64,000 nucleotides of DNA from Pararge aegeria (Eukaryota; Arthropoda; Insecta; Lepidoptera; Nymphalidae): the NCBI RefSeq assembly GCF_905163445.1, contig NC_053183.1, positions 19,902,001 to 19,966,000 on the forward strand. Reading direction: 5' to 3'. Within the stretch, counting starts at the first letter, position 1, and every line of letters starts with the position of its first letter. The notes beneath the pieces were generated by a model that saw only the letters and a program-made list of their open reading frames with translations, did not search any database and was not told the DNA's origin. Of the stretch, positions 20,346-31,375 are shown piece by piece. A program made the position numbers and the translations under genes.

Positions 20346-20639
20346 TGCTCACTTTATTGAAAGGGAATTAAAAATAATGAATAATTTTATAGGAGTTTGT
20401 TTAAATAAATTTTCTTTATAAACAAAAATCTTATTGATAAAGGCCAAGTCTGAGTCCGAGTGAAAGAGTGTGGATGCAGCAGGATCTGGCTTCGTTCCAA
20501 GCCCATTATAAAACTTGCGCAGCTAAGTAGGGTAGTAATAAAATATTGGAACCGGCGAAAACGGCAATAGGACGTTGCGCATTGTGCCCTACTCGCGGCC
20601 GGCAGTTTGATGGATAACATGTTGTATGTTTTGTATATT
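20346..20639. other. No recognised gene; moderately GC-rich stretch 20450-20600
   Basis: Contains GGCTTCGTTCCAAGCCC and CTACTCGCGGCCGGCAG. The minus ORF 20387-20620 has no recognisable motif. Unassigned. Confidence 0.35.
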
Positions 20640-20780
20640 TTTATTTATTTATATTCTTTATTTGCACATAAAAAATACAGAAGAAAATTAAAAAAAAAAA
20701 AAACACAGACAGAAGCAGTAACAAAAGCCTTATCGCTTAGTAGCGATCTCTTCCGGGCCACCTTAGGATAAGGAAAACAA
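20640..20780 (-). mobile_element. LINE-3 3' end
   Basis: AAAGCCTTATCGCTTAGTAG and GCGATCTCTTCCGGGCCACC are the reverse of the CR1-like 3' UTR, with an A-rich tail on the left. Confidence 0.65.
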
Positions 20781-20904
20781 AAGGATAACAGACTGCAGGT
20801 TGTGCATATAAAAAAACAATACATTCTAATTTTTTACAATTTTTAAAAAATTACTGTTTTTACCTACACTTGGAGGAATTATCATTTCTGTAAATTAAAA
20901 ATGC

Positions 20905-21000
20905 AAATAAAAATTTTCGGAACCGACACGATTTAAACCTGCGACTCTCTGGCAATCGCTCTCCTACCGCTGATGCCGATTCGTATACGCCGTTCACATC
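20905..21000 (-). mobile_element. SINE-E fragment
   Basis: TTCGGAACCGACACGATTT, then AAACCTGCGACTCTCTGGC and TCTCCTACCGCTGATGCCG: the tRNA-like end in reverse. Confidence 0.6.
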
Positions 21001-21186
21001 AGTCTTATAGCGACTGCAGCGTCATCTAGTAGGAAACGTTGAAGTTTCGATCTACTTTTTCAAAGGACCATATTACAATGAGACACGTTTGAAACAAGAG
21101 ATGACACATTGCTTTTTTATAATTTTTATTATTAGTGTTTTTACCTACACTTAAAAATGCATATAAATGCAATGTATGTAAAAGCA

Positions 21187-21425
21187 GGCAGTGCGGATTG
21201 GTGGACTCCACACCACTCACACTTCACACACTACAGAACATTATGTAGAACATTCAGGCATGCAGGTTTCCTCACGATGTTTTCCTTCACCGTTGAAGCA
21301 ACTGATATTTTAATTACTCAAAACCCACATAACTTAGAAAAGTGGTGCGAGGTGGGAACTTGGTTGCCCGGAAGTGAAGTCGAGCTCCTACTACCTAATG
21401 CGCTATCATCGCTAAGTCAAACTTG
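21187..21425 (-). mobile_element. SINE-A
   Basis: CAGTGCGGATTGGTGGACTC, CAGGCATGCAGGTTTCC, CACCGTTGAAGCAACTG and GAAGTGAAGTCGAGCTCC. Left end truncated (no ATG tail). The head is present but diverged. Confidence 0.75.
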
Positions 21426-21905
21426 TAACACTTCGTAATTTTTTCATCGGATGTTAAAAATAGCATCTTGTAAAAACTAAACATTCAGAAAATGTGTTCG
21501 AATTTAGAAATGATAATTTCAGGACGTTTATGTTGCGGGGTTCACTTATAATTCCACATTTTTATGGAAAGTGAAAACTATTTTAGTTCAAATTCTCGAT
21601 GCTATCGACGGCAATACCACAGCCAAACTGGTAAAAAGGGGTAATAAAGGCGATTTATTGCGACGATATTGCGCGGATTAATACGGGTAGTTCGAAATGT
21701 ACTCGAAAAAACAAATTCGTCAAAGAACAATGCGGAATGAGTTATGAATCGGGAATATCAATCCAGAATGTGGTAGCACGGTCTATTTGCGTCAGCCTCG
21801 CGGTAGGGCTTACAGAAAATTTATATGCAATAAGAATTTTACGACATTTTTTTTCGGTATGTGAATACAATAAATTTTATACTGCGGTCGATATTTTTTA
21901 TGTAG
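21426..21905. other. No recognisable feature
   Basis: AT-rich. ORF 21737-22009 runs into the SINE-B and is not called. Confidence 0.4.
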
Positions 21906-22155
21906 ACGAACGGCCGAGTAAAATAAATAAATATACTACGAAAATACTAATACACACATCGCCTTCTTGCCCCAAAGCAAGCGTAGCTTGTGTTATGGGT
22001 CTAAGATGACTGATGAAGATTTTTATGAATATACATAAACACTTACAAAAGACAGATTAACACCCAGAAAAAAGTTCATGTTCATCACACAAGTTGTGGG
22101 AATAGACCCACAGCCTTGGACTCAGAAAGCAGGGTCACTGCGCCGGCCGTTTGAT
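21906..22155 (-). mobile_element. SINE-B
   Basis: AATATACTACGAAAATAC, AAGCAAGCGTAGCTTGTG, AAGTTGTGGGAATAGACCC and CACTGCGCCGGCCG. Slightly shortened between body and head. Confidence 0.75.
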
Positions 22156-22181
22156 GTGTAGAAGCATTAAAAAGTTCTATA

Positions 22182-22214
22182 AATTAAAGAACTACTCTTA
22201 GTAGTTCTTTAATT
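22182..22214. repeat. Perfect 15-bp hairpin
   Basis: AATTAAAGAACTACT (22182-22196), a 3-nt loop CTT, and the exact complement (22200-22214). It follows the SINE-B directly. Confidence 0.8.
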
Positions 22215-22297
22215 GCGCCAATCGGCTGTCAAAAAAAAAAGTAGTAGAATGATGATGGTACAGTTACCATCAACATAATCATCATCTTAATTAATAT

Positions 22298-22635
22298 TAA
22301 AAATTCAAATTCAAATTCAAAATTCTTAATTCATATAGGGCTATCACAGGCACTTATGAAGCTTTCATACATGATTACATAATTGTAAGGGAATGGTGCA
22401 AACTTCGTTCGCCAACTTAAACCTAAAGCTACGAGGGTTCCAAACGCGCCCTGGTCTAAGAAGAGCCCAAAAAAAACTTAGCCTTAGGTAATTCTTTTGT
22501 TATCACCATCTCACAGTAAATTAATATTAAGATATGAAGTTAGAGCAATTCATACCCAAGCTTTTTTATCTTTTAAGTAATCCTTATAATTATAATAGGA
22601 TTTTTCTGCAAGCTTACGTTTAATATAAACTAATT
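22298..22635 (-). mobile_element. LINE-1 3' end
   Basis: Tail complement AATTCAAATTCAAATTC, AAACCTAAAGCTACGAGGG, ACCATCTCACAG, then GGATTTTTCTGCAAGC and TTACGTTTAATATAAACTA. The last part is coding for the SYYSIKDY-type C-terminus on the minus strand, degraded. Confidence 0.75.
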
Positions 22636-23116
22636 ATTTAATACATTTTAAATAATAAATTGTATTTACGAATATTAAATCTTGACCCTGAAAGTATATA
22701 AACCCTAATGGAATCCTGGTATGTTCATTACAATATTGCGTGATAAGGACTTGAAAAGAGGTTAAATCTTACATTTTTTCGACACAAAGAGAACTAGTGT
22801 GGCAATCAAACAATCAATGTGATTCTGAATAGATACTTTTGCGAAACTAGAGCACGGAATGTAATTTGGGTCTAGAATATTGCTTGGCTTCGTATAGTTG
22901 TAGGTTTATTCCGGAGTTATATTCAACAAACAACAATTTGAATAGAACAGACATGATTGTAAAATGTGAATAGCTGTATTAGAATGGAGTTGGATACCTT
23001 TTCTGTTAGTTTGCATATTGAGTACAACAGGCATTATAAGAAATAATAAAAATAATAATGGCCTTATTGTTCCTTACAACGTTTAACATATAATTTTGAT
23101 TAGATTCGAAATTTAT
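22636..23116. other. No recognisable feature
   Basis: AT-rich. No supported gene or repeat. Confidence 0.45.
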
Positions 23117-23480
23117 ATAGTCAAAAATATCTTTATTCAAGTAGGCCCATAAGTGGCACTTTTAATGCGTACATTACATGTGTATTACACGGTAGTGAGA
23201 TGGTGGCGATAACCATATTCGTAAACTTCAAACTAAAGCTACGAGGGTTCCATACGCGTCCTGGTCTAAGAAGAAGCCCACAACAAACTTAACGGTTGTT
23301 TTTTTTTTGTTATCACCATCTCATAGTGTCATTTAAAATTATTAGAAGAACAACCTGGTAAGTTTTTTATCGATTACGTAGTCCTTTATACTATAATAGG
23401 ACTTTTCTTTAAGCTTACGTTTAATACAAACTTTGAACTTTTTAAGCGACATCTCCAAGATTTCAATGGGTAGTTTATTT
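23117..23480 (-). mobile_element. LINE-1 3' end with C-terminal codons
   Basis: TCAAAAATATCTTTATTCAAG and GTAGGCCCATAAGTGGCAC tail, GGTCTAAGAAGAAGCCC, GTAGTCCTTTATACTATAA, then TTTAATACAAACTTTGAACT. On the minus strand the last part gives a KFKVCIK-type end of ORF2. Closely similar to 30533-30860. Confidence 0.75.
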
Positions 23481-23492
23481 TAGAATTGATAT

Positions 23493-23645
23493 AATTAAAT
23501 CTATATATATATAAATGGAAGATGTGTTAGTTACACCATTTATAACTCAAGAACGGCTGGACCAATTTTTATGATATTTGATTTTTTGGATTTCTCTTAG
23601 ATCTCGAAATAGGATGATAAGTATTAAAATATAACAGCTGCTCTT
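23493..23645 (+). repeat. Family G repeat, copy 2
   Basis: TATATATATAAATGGAAG, CATTTATAACTCAAGAACGG, CTGGACCAATTTTTATGAT and TGGATTTCTCTTAGATC. Opposite orientation to the copy at 1031-1222. Confidence 0.55.
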
Positions 23646-23694
23646 GCACATGTTTCTCTTACTATTTGGATGATAAAAATAGTCAAAATCATCG

Positions 23695-23850
23695 GATCAC
23701 CTTTTTAATGGTCGGCCTCATCTGCGCTTAGAGTCTCGCTAGTACCAATTGGTAACTATGTGTGACCACAGCTCGTCTTTGACTCCTTGTATATGACCTG
23801 CCCATTTCCATTTCGAAACGAGGACATGTGTTATGGCATCTGTCGCCTTC
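23695..23850 (-). pseudogene. RTE-type LINE C-terminal remnant
   Basis: The minus strand reads ATDAITHVLVSKWKWAGHIQ, then VTNWY, a stop, RDSKRR, another stop and GRP. The KWxWAGHI...W..RDSxRxxGRP pattern is the C-terminal region of RTE-type non-LTR retrotransposons. Two stops mark it as dead. Related modules are at 28812, 41074 and 60022. Confidence 0.65.
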
Positions 23851-23994
23851 TTTTTCTTTCTAACAAATGCTCCATTTTTATATTTATAAAGCTTATGAGA
23901 AATATCGACTGTTAGATAAGGAGAGAACTTAATGATAGCAAGAGGGGTAAAACTATGTAAATTAAACATTAAAAACCTTCTTTAAACTTTCTTT

Positions 23995-24225
23995 CAATAT
24001 GTACTCAAAAATATTCTACAAGACAAACCCTCTCATTTGATATCCGTATTAAGGAAGTTGTGATAAAATAAGTAATTCGCCATTTGGTGGCGGCGGCCAT
24101 TTTGGATCGGTTTACTAATTATTAACTATTTCACCTATCAACTCACACTCACACACAAACACACACGCCCACAAACACACATGCACACAAACACACACAT
24201 GCATAAAAAAACGCGCAGACACGTC
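23995..24225. repeat. Family R and CA-rich tract
   Basis: ACCCTCTCATTTGATATCCG and GCGGCGGCCATTTTGGATCGG at 23995-24120, then CACACACAAACACACACG-type sequence to 24225. Same pairing as at 5940-6330. Confidence 0.55.
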
Positions 24226-24459
24226 AAACTTATAACACACCTTCGTTCGTCAGGGGTAAAATTCATCGAATAATCCAAACAATTCTTCCGACTGACTCCC
24301 AACTTTCAATTTTATTCTTCTTCTTTTTGATAGCATTCTCACCTCGTGTTAAGTTATGATACAGTACAAGATATACCATCATACCTGTTAGGAACTCACT
24401 GGTCACTCACCGGTACTCAGTTCAGTCTAACAGTTTCATGAAACCTCTACACTTAATCG

Positions 24460-24620
24460 TTTTATAGGCGACATCGTACCGGAACACTCAATCGCTTAGC
24501 GACACTAAGTCTTTGTCGGTAGGCTACGCCGCAGCAGCCTTCCAGCAGACCACACCCAGGCATTCGAATCCGGGCCCCCCCATTTATTAAACCACTCTGC
24601 GCCAGCGAGGTCGTTCTATT
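24460..24620 (-). mobile_element. SINE-D head half
   Basis: GTACCGGAACACTCAATCGC, TTAGCGACACTAAGTC, CATTCGAATCCGGGCC (B-box complement) and TCTGCGCCAGCGAGGTC. Confidence 0.6.
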
Positions 24621-24644
24621 TTATTTTTTAGTATTTTAGTTATT

Positions 24645-25385
24645 TTTACAGCATTATGTCCCACGGCATTTTATTATGGGGTAATGCTGCTGATGTAGAT
24701 TATATTTTTATCCTGCAGGGCTGTTCGTGCAATATATAAAATTGGCCCAAGAGAGTCATTAAAGGATAAAATTAAAGAAGTTAAAATAATGATGGTGTCA
24801 TAGTTAGTACATATTTTAAAATTTAATTTATGTCCATAAAAATATAATGACAACATTTTAAAAGAAAATGGACTTTAACCATATAAATATTAGATGCAAA
24901 AAAAAAAAACTCCTTGTGTAGTTTACTAGGCTACATAAAGTTGCTAATTCATTCAAGGGCTATCTATACATTGTATTTTATTTTATAACAAATTACCGAA
25001 TTAAATCTTGGAGATGTCTCTCAATAAGTTCAAAGTTTATATAGGTATATATATAACTTACAGAATATATAACTTACAGAAATATGCTATTTTAATGTTA
25101 AGAATTACTAAAACGATAAAAATGCTTAGGTGTGAATTGCTCTAATTTCATAGCTCAATATTAATTGACTGAGAGATGGTGATTAAAAAAAATACGAGGC
25201 TAAGTTTGTTGTGGGCCTAAGACCAAGGCACATTTGGTACCCTCGTAGCTTTAGGTTTAAGTTGGTGCACGAATTTATCAATATCGCCTTACAATTATGT
25301 AAACATATATGTATGAACGTTTCATAAATGCCTGTGATAGGCCTACATGAATAAAGAATTTTTGAATTTGAATTTGAGTTTTATA
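24645..25385 (+). pseudogene. Longest LINE-1 remnant: ORF2 segment to 3' tail
   Basis: Starts in ORF2 after the RT core: MSHGILLWGNAADVDYIFI, RAVRAIYKIGPRESLKDKI, then stop-riddled sequence, YNKLPN and EMSLNKFKVYI near 24985-25040. The 3' UTR follows (GGTTTAAGTTGGTGCAC, AGGCCTACATGAATAAAG) and ends TTGAATTTGAATTTGAG. HGxxLWGNxxD...QKRAVRxIYKLGPRES is typical of the post-RT region in jockey/CR1-like elements. About 740 bp long, inactive. Confidence 0.75.
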
Positions 25386-25852
25386 CGTTAAATAGTTTGG
25401 TGGAAACGAAAATATATTTCTAAGTTAACTAAGTTTTACGTTCAGTGCTACCACCTCTCAAAAAACGAAAAGGCACGTTGGCAAACAGTTCTTAAAAAAA
25501 TCTAACAAAGTAACATACAACATACACAAGTTCCTACTACAGTCAATTCAATTACCTAATCTGCTCAAATAAGTGAACATGGCCAAGCTATTGAAATGTA
25601 TTACAGCGTACGCCATTGCAATTAGAACTTTATTACTACAGCTTCAGGGATTACAATTTCACGATGTTATTGCGAAATACACATGTACATATGACCTGTA
25701 GCAAAGCTCTTGCTGACAAGACAGTACAAGGATCCGGTTTAAAGGACGTTGGAGATAAGGCGAGATATACGTGTGAGGTGACGACTGCGGTTTAGCGCGC
25801 TTTAGATTCTATATGTAAAATTTATAGGAAGGATTCTATGAAACGAGAAATG
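25386..25852. other. No recognisable feature
   Basis: No supported gene or repeat. Confidence 0.4.
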
Positions 25853-26058
25853 AAATATTAAAATGTGTTGACGTGACAACGTCAACACATTTTAATATTT
25901 TATTCGATGGAGCCGCACGAATGCGGCGTTACCTCGCTCTGAGGCGTTCCATTCAAGGCTTGAAGTGCAAGCGAGAGCGCGGAACGAGCGACAAAGAGGC
26001 ACAGTCGGCCTCCGCGTTCGACATCTGTCTCTCTCCTACTTGAGTGAGCGATGCGTTT
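25853..26058 (+). mobile_element. MITE-J copy led by a perfect palindrome
   Basis: 25853-25874 and 25879-25900 are exact 22-bp inverted arms around GACA; the centre reads TGACGTGACAACGTCA, the MITE-J end motif. The core (GAGGCGTTCCATTCAAGG, CTTGAAGTGCAAGCGAGAG, CTCCTACTTGAGTGAGCG) follows and stops after GCGATGCG, so the right half is missing compared with 9570-9986. Confidence 0.65.
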
Positions 26059-26749
26059 TTTATGATACATTATAATCTGACCATAAGGCTATGCCATAAA
26101 ACTATCGATTACAATTTCTATGAAGAGAACAATCGAATAGGTTCATTGAGATTGTAAAATACCTCAAAATTATCATCCTAAATTAGACTTTTTTTGAAAT
26201 TAGACTTATATGATTATCATCATATAAATAAAAGTTACTTGGTGATTGCTCGCTATTATTAAACATGTGTAAGTGTGTTTGTTGAACCAGAGAGTCACAT
26301 ATTATCAATGTCATTATCAAACCATAGCTGACACACAACAGAGCACGGTTCACTTAGAATATAAAGTGGTTGGTTCTACATACTGTTTGGAACTTGAAGG
26401 AAACCCTCAACCAATCATCACGGTTTTCCTTCACCGCTAAGGCAAGTGCCATTTAATTGCGTAAACGTAACTCTAAAAAGTACGAGGTAAAAAACAGAGC
26501 AAGCATCTATTACTAGATATTAAAGCTCCGAAAGGAAAACAGTAGTTCGAACCACCAGGCTAATATCGCTTATTTATAATATAAATGTCAAAGTTCATTT
26601 GTTTGTTCACCCTTTTTTTTAATTAACCTGTCCATCTGCCAAAGGAAAAAAGGCCAGAAAATAAGACAAGGGGTTGGTAGTCGGCTTAGAGCCACATATA
26701 ATTTAAGATAAAGTACATGAAGTATACGATATATACATAAATTGTTTTG
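26059..26749. other. No gene; degenerate SINE-A piece near 26415-26500
   Basis: TTTTCCTTCACCGCTAAGGC and GCGTAAACGTAACTC are a worn reverse SINE-A body. The rest is unassigned. Confidence 0.45.
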
Positions 26750-26925
26750 CCGAACCAACCCGTTCCTTATTAGAACTAGGTTCGCTAAAGGTTGGTCTGG
26801 GAGAGATCTCTTTAGCGATGAGACCTCCTTTGCACACCTAAACTACTTTTTCAATTTTATCTTTAATGTTTCTTTTTGGATTTCATAATAATAATAAATG
26901 AAAAAAGTCCTTAAAATATACAAGG
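26750..26925 (+). mobile_element. LINE-3 3' UTR
   Basis: CCGAACCAACCCGTTCC, AAAGGTTGGTCTGGGAGAG, TTAGCGATGAGACCTCC and an ATAATAATAAATG end. No coding part remains. Confidence 0.65.
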
Positions 26926-27699
26926 TACCAAATAGAAAAAAGTTTATAGTGATAAATCATATCGATGCATGTCGATGTGGCTTTGATCTATAGCAACCTT
27001 AAAATATAAAACACTATAGTCGTACTATAATTGCATTCGATCATGCAGCTTGTCATACTCACTACAATTTAAGTGCACAAAGAATCCTACTCCTTTGTCT
27101 TTACAAAAACATTTAATTTTGGTACAGTATCTTTTTCTTCTTCAACCTTATGGCTGATCCGTTTTTTAAAATTTGGCGCGTGTTGCACGGCCTCTCACGG
27201 GTGGACGATGCCGTTTTGGCCCGACAAATTTGACCAAATCGACGCAATATAAGCGTAAAATTGCTGGGCAAGATGCACGTAAGTGATCAAAAAATGCTTT
27301 ATAAAAACAGAATCAAGAGCCTTAAAGAGCCTTATGTTGGATGTAAAAAACAAGTTTTCTCAAACATGCTTGAAAACTCGAGAATCATTTTGACAACATT
27401 CTTAGGGATAAATCGAAAATGCTGTAATTACAATGTTGTAATGACATGCGAGCAGCGACCGGCATAAGTAGTATGAATTGTGGTTTCGTGGCCAAATAAA
27501 AAAAGAATAAAGTATTTAATACATTGAAAGTTTTATTATAGTTATAATATAACGAATCTAGTTGAATAAAGTTTATTTAAATATCACAAAAAAATATTTC
27601 TACATAATTAAAGAAATTGACATAATAAACATAATTCAATTTGGAATACTCATACAATCATTATCGGACTACCGAGTTTCAACTACATAAACACAGTCA
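26926..27699. other. No recognisable gene
   Basis: Includes a modest GC rise at 27165-27230 (GTTGCACGGCCTCTCACGGG) that I cannot assign. ORF 27261-27467 has no motif. Confidence 0.35.
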
Positions 27700-27790
27700 A
27701 ACCTTATGGCTAACTTCAGGGTGTCGGTTTTTTGTGACGGTGTAATTTTTCCCTAACGCGCCAAAAGAAGTGTAACTTCAATAACGAAGT
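27700..27790 (-). mobile_element. SINE-E fragment
   Basis: GCTAACTTCAGGGTGTCGG and GCGCCAAAAGAAGTGTAAC are the reverse of the SINE-E 3' part at 11545-11712. Confidence 0.55.
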
Positions 27791-28594
27791 AAACTCATTC
27801 CAAAGGTTTTTTGGCTCAAAAATATAGCAAGCCAGGAGGTAACTTATTAAAGGTTTTATTCAAATTTCGAAATAGGTTACAAATATAAAGCAGTTCATTG
27901 AAAAAAAAAAACATAATATGAAAACTTTATCGCGGGAAAAATGATTGTAGTGCGTTGTTCAGAACTCGGCCAAGTTTAGTGGCTGTCATCTTTGGAAGAC
28001 TACACTACAATTATCATTTCACATCATAATCCGTAAATTCCAATGATGTATGACTATTTAAATCTTAATTCAAGTTATATAGAATTGAGTCGTTACCGCG
28101 AACCTATCAATCGCTCGAGCTTGCGATGAGCGTCGTAAACTATCAGGGGTTCGAGCGTCCATCACTTTATTATACGAGCGAACTTCGCTCCATAAACAGA
28201 GCCTCATATAAAAATTGATTTACGCCGTAAGCTGGCGAAGTTGTTGGAAACAAAATTGACTTATTTTTGCTTACTTACTTTATTCAGGAAGGAAATTGAA
28301 ATGTTTATAGACTGCTTCATTTGATAACTTCCTTAGCATAGCATACTATTTTTTATATTTTTTCACAAGACTTTTTTTATCGCCTACCATCGTTGGCTCG
28401 CTTAATCAGTTGATCCAATGTATCTTTAGCCAATATGCTAAATCTTTTGAGTTTACTACGCGTCCAACTTTGTTAATATCGACCTATTACGGGCGTACTA
28501 AAGGTCATGGGTATTTATTTTATCGGGATAAGATGTATCCTATGGCCGCCTAAAGATAAGTTAAGCGGTCAAGCAATGCTTATGTAGTTTGAAA
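27791..28594. other. No recognisable feature
   Basis: AT-rich with a GC-richer patch near 28080-28200 (GCTCGAGCTTGCGATGAGCG). No supported feature. Confidence 0.4.
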
Positions 28595-29298
28595 TTCTAT
28601 TAATAGCTATTAAAATCCGATTTTGATAAAACTTGGCACATTAGCATGCATTATTTAGATAGTCATATGTGATAAACATCACCGTACGTCTATCTCCACA
28701 ATGCAAGCTTATTATTATGTAAATAATATTGCATAATAAATGACAAATTGTGCTTTTTACAAAATGTGTAAAGTTTTGTGTGACCCTAAAATTCCATTTC
28801 CCACGAGGTATGGTGTTCTAGTGCTATGTCTGGTCTTCTCGTTTGTATGGTTGCGAAACTTGGACTTTAAAGAAGGAAAGTTGTAGACGGTTGCAAGACA
28901 ATTCATCTCAAACGCTCAAGTATTAAGTAAGGGCCAAATGCCAACTAAAACTGATGAAAACCGTCATACAAAGGAAGGTTTCGTTTTTCGGTCACCTACA
29001 GAGAGGATTCCTGTACGAGTTTTCAAGGTTGATACTTGAAGGGAAAAGAACACCTGCGAGACCGAGTAAGAAGTGGTGTGACGATATTAGAGAGTGGACC
29101 GGACATACCTATTCGAAATTATAGAAGATGGCATATCATCGTACGATTTTCCATCGGCTGGCCTCCGAACTTCAATATGCAGATGGCACCTAATGATGAT
29201 GAAATATAATGTGCCAAATTTTATAAAAATCAGCTTAATGTTTATCGGCGGCACATAGTTAACAAAAAAACAGACAGCGTATTTAAAATATTAGTATG
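28595..29298. mobile_element. Element with inverted ends enclosing an RTE remnant
   Basis: ATCCGATTTTGATAAAACTTG then GCACATTAG (28615-28643) is approximately the reverse complement of AATGTGCCAAATTTTATAAAAATCAG (29209-29234). The right edge AAATATTAGTATGG resembles a Helitron 5' end in reverse. The RTE piece at 28812-29168 lies inside. Confidence 0.4.
28812..29168 (+). pseudogene. RTE-type LINE C-terminal remnant
   Basis: One frame reads WSSRLYGCETWTLKKESC, then KTVIQRKVSFFGHLQRGFL, LEGKRTPARPSKKWCDDI and REWTGHTYSKL, with two internal stops. LYGCETWTL, FFGHxxR and GRP.KxWxDDI are the C-terminal landmarks of RTE-type reverse transcriptases. Truncated before the RT core. Confidence 0.75.
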
Positions 29299-29487
29299 GC
29301 TAGTCTGAGTTCTTTAAACCTCGGTCGGTAGCACTCGTTAATATAATAATCAGTAATCTTTAACTGATGGACTAAAGGCCATTTCCAATAGGACAGTTTG
29401 CCCATAATAACTACGCAGGGCAATCGGTTATCGCAGTAGAAGGTATAAGTAGCGTGGAAGACTGCCAACCGTTCTCCGTTAATTTCC

Positions 29488-29547
29488 TTAATCAACTCGT
29501 ATGACACCCGAAGGTCTCTACCTGTGGGTGTCATACGAGTTGATTAA
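29488..29547. repeat. Perfect 22-bp hairpin
   Basis: TTAATCAACTCGTATGACACCC-type arm at 29488-29509 and its exact complement at 29526-29547, with a 16-nt loop. No terminator-like T tract follows. Confidence 0.85.
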
Positions 29548-29569
29548 AGGGGTGGTGACAACAGTTACC

Positions 29570-29870
29570 TGACCTAATAATAAAACATCAATAGTTTATT
29601 ATTATTTTTATATTTATTTCATATATATATATATACTTTTATTTTGTGTAATTTTTGTTTATGTATTCGTATGTAGATATTTAAATGTAGGTTTATTATA
29701 ATTTTACACCACCCATTTGTTCTCGCTCTTGTTGTCCTAATCCTAAGGTTGCCTGGCAGACACAGCTTCTAAGCGATAAGGCTGCCTTTTGTATTCTACT
29801 CCAGTCTTTGTGTTTCTCTCTATTCGTCCTTTATTTTCCTAAATGTGTAGGGTTGTGCAAAGAAAGAGTT
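29570..29870 (+). mobile_element. LINE-3-like 3' UTR
   Basis: CCTAAGGTTGCCTGGCAGAC, TTCTAAGCGATAAGGCTGCC and TCTTTGTGTTTCTCTC. An (AT)n run is at 29619-29636. Confidence 0.6.
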
Positions 29871-30532
29871 TAAATTAAAAATCAAAACATCATATCCTAA
29901 AAGTTACAAAGTTAGTTAACAGTCATGCCCAGTTTTGAATCCAATAGAAAAAGTAACAAAACGGCCTAGTCATAGGAAATGGAGCTATTTATCCCATTTT
30001 CCGGAATCCCCGGCCGTGTGGCTCTGAATGGAAACAAACTGTAACGTCGAATAATTGTTATGGCCGATTTTACCGCACTGTTTGTAAGCCTGTAAAGTTT
30101 TTATGGAAAGGTCGCGGGGTTGTGTAGCTTAGTCGCAACAGCACAACAGTGTTATTATACACACTAGTGTCCTACGTTGGTTATCATCACACAAGGCACT
30201 CTGAACATTTACATTATCTTTCAATATTTTTGGTTTCAACATACAACGTGTTACCGAATGACGAAATACTTTGGAAGGATTATGCACCCTTCCAAGTATA
30301 TTTTGTAAAGAATCATGCTGTATAAACATTAAAGAGAGTTCGGAGAGAGGGCAGCAACGTCCTCTGTTCTACTACTACCATTTACTGGGATCACCAACCC
30401 GACTGCCCAGCGTGGTGACTATCAACCAATCCTCATTAAGAGAGGTCTTTCAGCAGTAAACTTTTATAGGTCTTTCGCACATAAAACAATTTAGTAGCAA
30501 TAGGACACAATTAGGCTATAATAACGTTAAGT
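29871..30532. other. No gene; SINE/LINE scrap near 30380-30475
   Basis: ATCACCAACCCGACTGCCC and AGCGTGGTGACTATC resemble a common lepidopteran retroposon tail. ORFs 30129-30329 and 30271-30459 overlap on opposite strands without motifs. Confidence 0.4.
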
Positions 30533-30860
30533 CAAAGTCAAAAATATCTTTATTCAAGTAGGCCCATAGGTGGCACTTTTGATACGTACATAAGAATTAC
30601 GCGGTAGTGTAGCGGCGATAAGCACATTCGTAAACTTAAAACTAAAGCTACGAGGGTTCCAAACGCGTCCTGGTCTAAGAAGAAGCCCACAACAAACTTA
30701 GCCGGGTGTTTTTTTTTTGTTATCACCATCTCACAATGTCATTTAAAATTATTAGAAGAGCAACCTGGTTAGAGCAATAATTCACACCTAGGCTTTTTTT
30801 ATAAATTACGTAGTCCTTTATACTATAATAGGACTTCTCTATAATTTCCTTTAAACGAAT
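30533..30860 (-). mobile_element. LINE-1 3' end crossing the left duplication breakpoint
   Basis: AAAATATCTTTATTCAAG, AAACTAAAGCTACGAGGG, AAGAAGAAGCCCACAACAAAC and GTAGTCCTTTATACTATAAT. Its final part (from 30805) is inside the tandem duplication and so appears again, without the rest of the LINE, at 34904. Confidence 0.8.
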
Positions 30861-30894
30861 TATGAATTTTATGTAACCTAGTATATTGCACTAA

Positions 30895-31040
30895 TAAAGC
30901 GGTGATAGCCCAGTGGTCAAGACTTCACTTTCTTGGGGCCGAGTTCGAATCCGTGGTGATTCTGGGCAAAACCTCCAGTTGCGAGAGGCCTTTAGTCTAG
31001 CAGTGGACTGTAATAGGCTTTTAATGATGATGATGAACAA
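30895..31040 (+). mobile_element. SINE-C (tRNA-derived)
   Basis: AGCGGTGATAGCCCAGTGG (A-box region) and CCGAGTTCGAATCCGTGG (B box), a short body GCGAGAGGCCTTTAGTC, and an ATGATGATGATG tail. Duplicated at 34994-35139. Confidence 0.7.
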
Positions 31041-31084
31041 GGTAATTATCAAAACCCAAATTTTATGCTAACAACCATACCAAC

Positions 31085-31372
31085 GAGGAAGTTTCAGACT
31101 TAATAAATAAATAAATATACTACGACAATACACACATCGCCATCTAGCCCCAAAGTAAGCGTAGCTTGTGTTATGGGTACTAAGATACTAAGATGACTGA
31201 TGAATAATTATATGAATAATATACTTAGATACTTACAATATATAGATAAACACCCAGACACTGAAAAACATTCATGTTCATCACACAAACATTGTCCAGT
31301 TGTGGGAATCGAACCCACGGCCTTGGCTCAGCAGGGTCGCTGCCCACTGCACCAATCGGCCGTCAAAATAAC
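31085..31372 (-). mobile_element. SINE-B
   Basis: Full-length reverse copy, with an internal ACTAAGATACTAAGATGAC duplication. Head complement GGGAATCGAACCCACGGCC and CACTGCACCAATCGGCC. Duplicated at 35184-35471. Confidence 0.8.
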
Positions 31373-31375
31373 TTA

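Noticed and set aside
29283..29534. 83-codon minus ORF as a gene
   Set aside because: It spans the hairpin arm and has no domain; it is best explained by chance.
29488..29547. Rho-independent terminator
   Set aside because: Bacterial terminators are not expected here and no T tract follows the hairpin.
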